64,000 bases of DNA, from NCBI RefSeq assembly GCF_040834005.1, contig NZ_CP162129.1:2442001-2506000 (forward strand). The letters are read 5' to 3'. Each line of letters starts with the position of its first letter. Within the stretch, counting starts at the first letter, position 1. Positions 61,941 to 64,000 of this stretch are shown one piece after another. The position numbers and the translations under genes were made by a program. The notes below the pieces were generated by a model. The model was not told the DNA's origin and searched no databases. It worked only from the letters and a program-made list of their open reading frames with translations. This DNA is from Paenibacillus sp. PL2-23 (GTDB taxonomy: Bacteria; Bacillota; Bacilli; Paenibacillales; Paenibacillaceae).

Positions 61941-62735
61941 ATGGCGGAGAGGATGCGAGTCGACAAGCTGCTGGCCCATATGGGCTTCGGCACGCGAAGT
62001 GAAATCAAAAAAGCGGTGAAGGGCGGCAAGGTAACCGTAGAAGGCAAGGTGGTGAAGGACAGCGGGTTCATTGTGGATCCATTCCTTCATACTGTCGCCT
62101 TCGATGGCGAGAGGGTTGTCTATCGCAACTTCATTTATCTGATGCTGAACAAGCCGCAGGGTGTCATATCCGCGACGGAGGATGGACGGGAGAGGACCGT
62201 TGTTGATTTGCTGAAGGCGGAGGACCGTCTGCTTCAGCCCTTCCCGGTAGGAAGGCTGGATAAGGATACCGTGGGCCTGCTGCTGCTGACGAATGACGGG
62301 CAGCTTGCGCATGAATTGCTGTCGCCCCGCATGCACGTGGATAAGACTTACGAGGCGTGGGTGCTTGGCAACGTTGGCCAAGCCGACGCTGAGGCGTTTG
62401 CCCAAGGCGTTCGCCTGGATGACGGCTATGTCACCATGCCTGCAGAGCTGACGGTATTAGAGAAGAGAACCGCAGAGGGAACGTCTTCGGATCCTGTCCT
62501 GCACGTAGAGGAGAAATCTTCGCTGTCGCTTATTCAACTGACGATTCGTGAAGGCAAGTTTCATCAGGTGAAGCGGATGTTCGAGTCGGTCGGCAAGAGG
62601 GTGCTTACGCTGAAGCGGCTCGCTATGGGCCCATTGGTGCTGGATGAGGGGCTGGGATTGGGTCAATATCGGGAGCTTACCCATGAAGAGGTAGAGCTGC
62701 TGCGGGGCCACAGAGGCAAGTCAAAGGCAGAATAG
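61941..62735 (+). CDS. rsuA: RsuA-type 16S rRNA pseudouridine synthase
   Basis: A 264-residue protein. MRVDKLLAHMGFGTRSEIKK is the S4-like RNA-binding domain; MLNKPQGVISATEDGRERTV and FPVGRLDKDTVGLLLLTNDG hold the catalytic Asp in the GRLD motif; EGKFHQVKRMFESVGKRVLT is the family C-terminal motif. It makes a pseudouridine in 16S rRNA. GGAGG lies inside the end of the methyltransferase gene, one base ahead, so the two rRNA-modification genes are coupled. Confidence 0.9.
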   Translation: MAERMRVDKLLAHMGFGTRSEIKKAVKGGKVTVEGKVVKDSGFIVDPFLHTVAFDGERVVYRNFIYLMLNKPQGVISATEDGRERTVVDLLKAEDRLLQPFPVGRLDKDTVGLLLLTNDGQLAHELLSPRMHVDKTYEAWVLGNVGQADAEAFAQGVRLDDGYVTMPAELTVLEKRTAEGTSSDPVLHVEEKSSLSLIQLTIREGKFHQVKRMFESVGKRVLTLKRLAMGPLVLDEGLGLGQYRELTHEEVELLRGHRGKSKAE

Positions 62736-62769
62736 AGAGAAGGACAACTGGGGATAGGATGGTGCCATA

Positions 62770-63567
62770 ATGAAGCTGAAATATGAACTGATTGCGCTGG
62801 ATGTGGATGGAACGCTGCTGACGGACGAGCACAAGCTGCCTGCAGAAGTGAAGGAGGCGGTAAGGGAGGCAGCCGAGGCCGGGGCCCGGATTGTGCTCTG
62901 CACGGGCAGGGGACCGATGGGGGCGCTTCCTGTGCTTGATGAGCTGGGACTGGGCGGCGTGCTTATTGCGCATAACGGAGCAGTGACCGTCCGCTCGGAG
63001 ACCAAGGAGGTTCTGTTCCAATACGATATTGACAAGGACAAGCTTGGCGAATTTATCGCTTATTGCAGGGAGCAAGGCGTGCATTATGACGTTAACACCG
63101 CCTTTGACATGCTCATTGAGCGAGTGACGGATGAAGCTAAAGCGATGTATGCCCACCATAAGGTTGTGCCGCTGGAGGCGAACTTCGATGAGGGGCTGCC
63201 GGATGGCCTGGTCAAATTTACGCTGTTCGGCTCCAAGGAGCAGATGGACTTCGTCCAGTCCCATTGGGAGAAGCGTCCTGCCCTGCTGCAGCTCATTCGC
63301 AGCGGCGATCTGTTCATCGACGTGCAGCATCCAGATGCCAGCAAAGGCACGGCGCTGAAGCAGCTGGCTGCCGAGCTGGGTGTCGAGCGGGAGCGTATTC
63401 TGGCCATCGGCAATTATTATAATGATATATCGATGCTGGAGTTCGCGGGGCTCGGGATCGCAATGAGCAACTCGCCTGACGCCGTCAAGCGCGCGGCTGA
63501 CATACTGGCAGGCTCCAACAATGAAGGCGGCGTAGCGGAAGCGCTGCGAGAGCACGCCTGGGCGTAA
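62770..63567 (+). CDS. Cof-type HAD-IIB phosphatase
   Basis: A 265-residue protein. LIALDVDGTLLTDEHKLP is motif I with the nucleophile Asp, IVLCTGRGP motif II and KGTALKQLAAELG the motif III Lys. Motif IV reads GNYYNDISML, with Asn in place of the first Asp usual in GDxxND. One acid remains, so metal binding may be altered. The cap is the large C2 type, near residues 85-195. Members hydrolyse small sugar phosphates or nucleotides; substrate is unknown. It follows rsuA by 34 bp in the same direction. Confidence 0.88.
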   Translation: MKLKYELIALDVDGTLLTDEHKLPAEVKEAVREAAEAGARIVLCTGRGPMGALPVLDELGLGGVLIAHNGAVTVRSETKEVLFQYDIDKDKLGEFIAYCREQGVHYDVNTAFDMLIERVTDEAKAMYAHHKVVPLEANFDEGLPDGLVKFTLFGSKEQMDFVQSHWEKRPALLQLIRSGDLFIDVQHPDASKGTALKQLAAELGVERERILAIGNYYNDISMLEFAGLGIAMSNSPDAVKRAADILAGSNNEGGVAEALREHAWA

Positions 63568-63586
63568 TATGTCGCACAATTATAAG

Positions 63587-63620
63587 AGGACAGAGAGGGC
63601 GCGCGGCCCCATCTGTCCTG
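63587..63620 (+). terminator. Weak hairpin after the HAD gene
   Basis: AGGACAGA pairs with TCTGTCCT around a GC-rich loop that can pair further (GGG/CCC). No T-run follows, so it may be only a partial terminator. Confidence 0.4.
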
Positions 63621-63646
63621 TTCGTCATGGTGTAGGGTTTCGTTTA

Positions 63647-63736
63647 TTACCAGAAAGTCTTCAGAATGATGACCAAAAGAATAAACAGAACCAGGATTAC
63701 ACCTGTCGTCGTGTAGCCTCCATGTACACCGGACAT
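63647..63736 (-). CDS. YjcZ-like sporulation mini-protein, second copy
   Basis: A 29-residue peptide starting MSGVHGGYTTTGVILVLFIL and ending LVIILKTFW. Its core VGA/TGV-I-LVLFILLVII-KT is nearly identical to the first copy at 42430-42531. AGGAGG is 6 bp ahead of the ATG. A short Gly/Tyr start plus one helix is the YjcZ pattern. The 193 bp between it and the truncated gene at the right edge hold one terminator and nothing else I can see. Confidence 0.8.
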   Translation of the reverse strand: MSGVHGGYTTTGVILVLFILLVIILKTFW

Positions 63737-63877
63737 GCCAATTCCTCCTAGACTGTAATTTGCCGAAAGCGGGCCTGCAGGCCTTTGAGAGCTCCCCCGC
63801 CAATCGGTATACTCTATCTTATGTCAGCTGTCCCAAACGGTATGGACGCCTGCCCGATGAAGGGGGAATTGGGCGTC

Positions 63878-63913
63878 AAGAGGCCCGGCAAACCATTTGC
63901 CGGGCCTCTTGTT
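63878..63913. terminator. Strong hairpin near the right edge
   Basis: AAGAGGCCCGGCAAA pairs with TTGCCGGGCCTCTT around CCAT, followed by GTTATAT. It ends the truncated gene that comes from the right edge on the minus strand. Confidence 0.75.
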
Positions 63914-63929
63914 ATATACATAGCTGCCG

Positions 63930-64000
63930 TTATTTGCTCCGGCCTTTGGAGCGGGGAGCCCCGCCTCCGGGCCGGCCGCCGCCACGCGCGCTGCCGCCGC
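63930..64000 (-). CDS. C-terminal end of a Gly/Arg-rich protein (truncated by the window)
   Basis: The last 22 codons read GGSARGGGRPGGGAPRSKGR followed by SK and a TAA at 63930-63932. This basic RGG-type tail is typical of RNA-binding proteins such as DEAD-box helicases, but the domain is outside the window. The frame is open to the edge. A nearby strong terminator supports a real gene. Confidence 0.55.
   Translation of the reverse strand, partial: GGSARGGGRPGGGAPRSKGRSK

Overview
The window is a 64 kb piece of a chromosome from a Paenibacillus-like member of the Bacillales. The assignment is inferred from the moderately high GC content, strong AGGAGG ribosome binding sites, frequent TTG/GTG starts, and gene families typical of that group: the coproporphyrin-type heme genes hemE-hemH-hemY, two YjcZ-like mini-proteins, a YtpB-type C35 terpene synthase, RelQ, CshA, a YitT protein, a DUF4015 protein and a PCYCGC lipoprotein. 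No rRNA, tRNA, prophage or CRISPR was seen. Most of the window looks like ordinary core chromosome. Accessory-looking features are one TnpB-only transposable element, two arrays of short palindromic repeats, and an orphan nuclease-like gene.

Layout. 1-6 kb: the end of an SMP-30/gluconolactonase-like gene, a 51-bp-period palindrome array, an LtaS-like membrane sulfatase, a THUMP RNA methyltransferase, an O-methyltransferase and an MFS transporter. 6-22.3 kb: a type IV pilus locus. It holds three minor-pilin-like genes, a 1412-residue secreted Ig-like (Big_2) protein on the opposite strand, then pilB, pilT, pilC, the major pilin, pilD, an inserted TnpB element with a probable guide RNA, a pilM-pilN fusion broken by a frameshift near its 3' end, and pilO. 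22.3-31 kb: hemE-hemH-hemY, a CapA-like protein, a glycerophosphodiesterase, a DUF92 protein and oligoendopeptidase F. 31-38 kb: small hypothetical genes, a methyltransferase, a cold-shock gene, a possible attenuator, a nuclease-fold gene, the second 51-bp palindrome array, an MFS transporter, ytpB and pfkA. 38-47 kb: a DUF4015 glycosidase-like protein, a YitT protein, the CshA-type helicase, a YjcZ peptide, a DUF624 protein, a probable 6S RNA, tpx and a divergent LysR regulator, a YugP-like protease and a MerR regulator. 47-55 kb: a 29-codon ORF and terminator ahead of an ammonium transporter with a consensus promoter, a DUF294 nucleotidyltransferase, a DnaQ-like exonuclease, a JAMM protease, a ResA-like protein, citramalate synthase and DNA polymerase IV. 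55-64 kb: ferredoxin, an L,D-transpeptidase, pyrD-relQ, a lipoprotein/thioredoxin pair, an RsmF-type methyltransferase, an RsuA-type pseudouridine synthase, a HAD phosphatase, a second YjcZ peptide and the Gly/Arg-rich end of a truncated gene.

The most unusual features are these. Two nine-unit arrays 33 kb apart have unrelated sequences but the same roughly 51-bp period, an inverted repeat in each unit, and the same position filling the gap between convergent genes. A TnpB element with a structured 3' RNA sits inside the pilus operon. The pilM-pilN reading frame has a single-base frameshift. A long Ig-like secreted protein is embedded in the pilus locus. All functions are inferred from sequence patterns read by eye; no database search was run.
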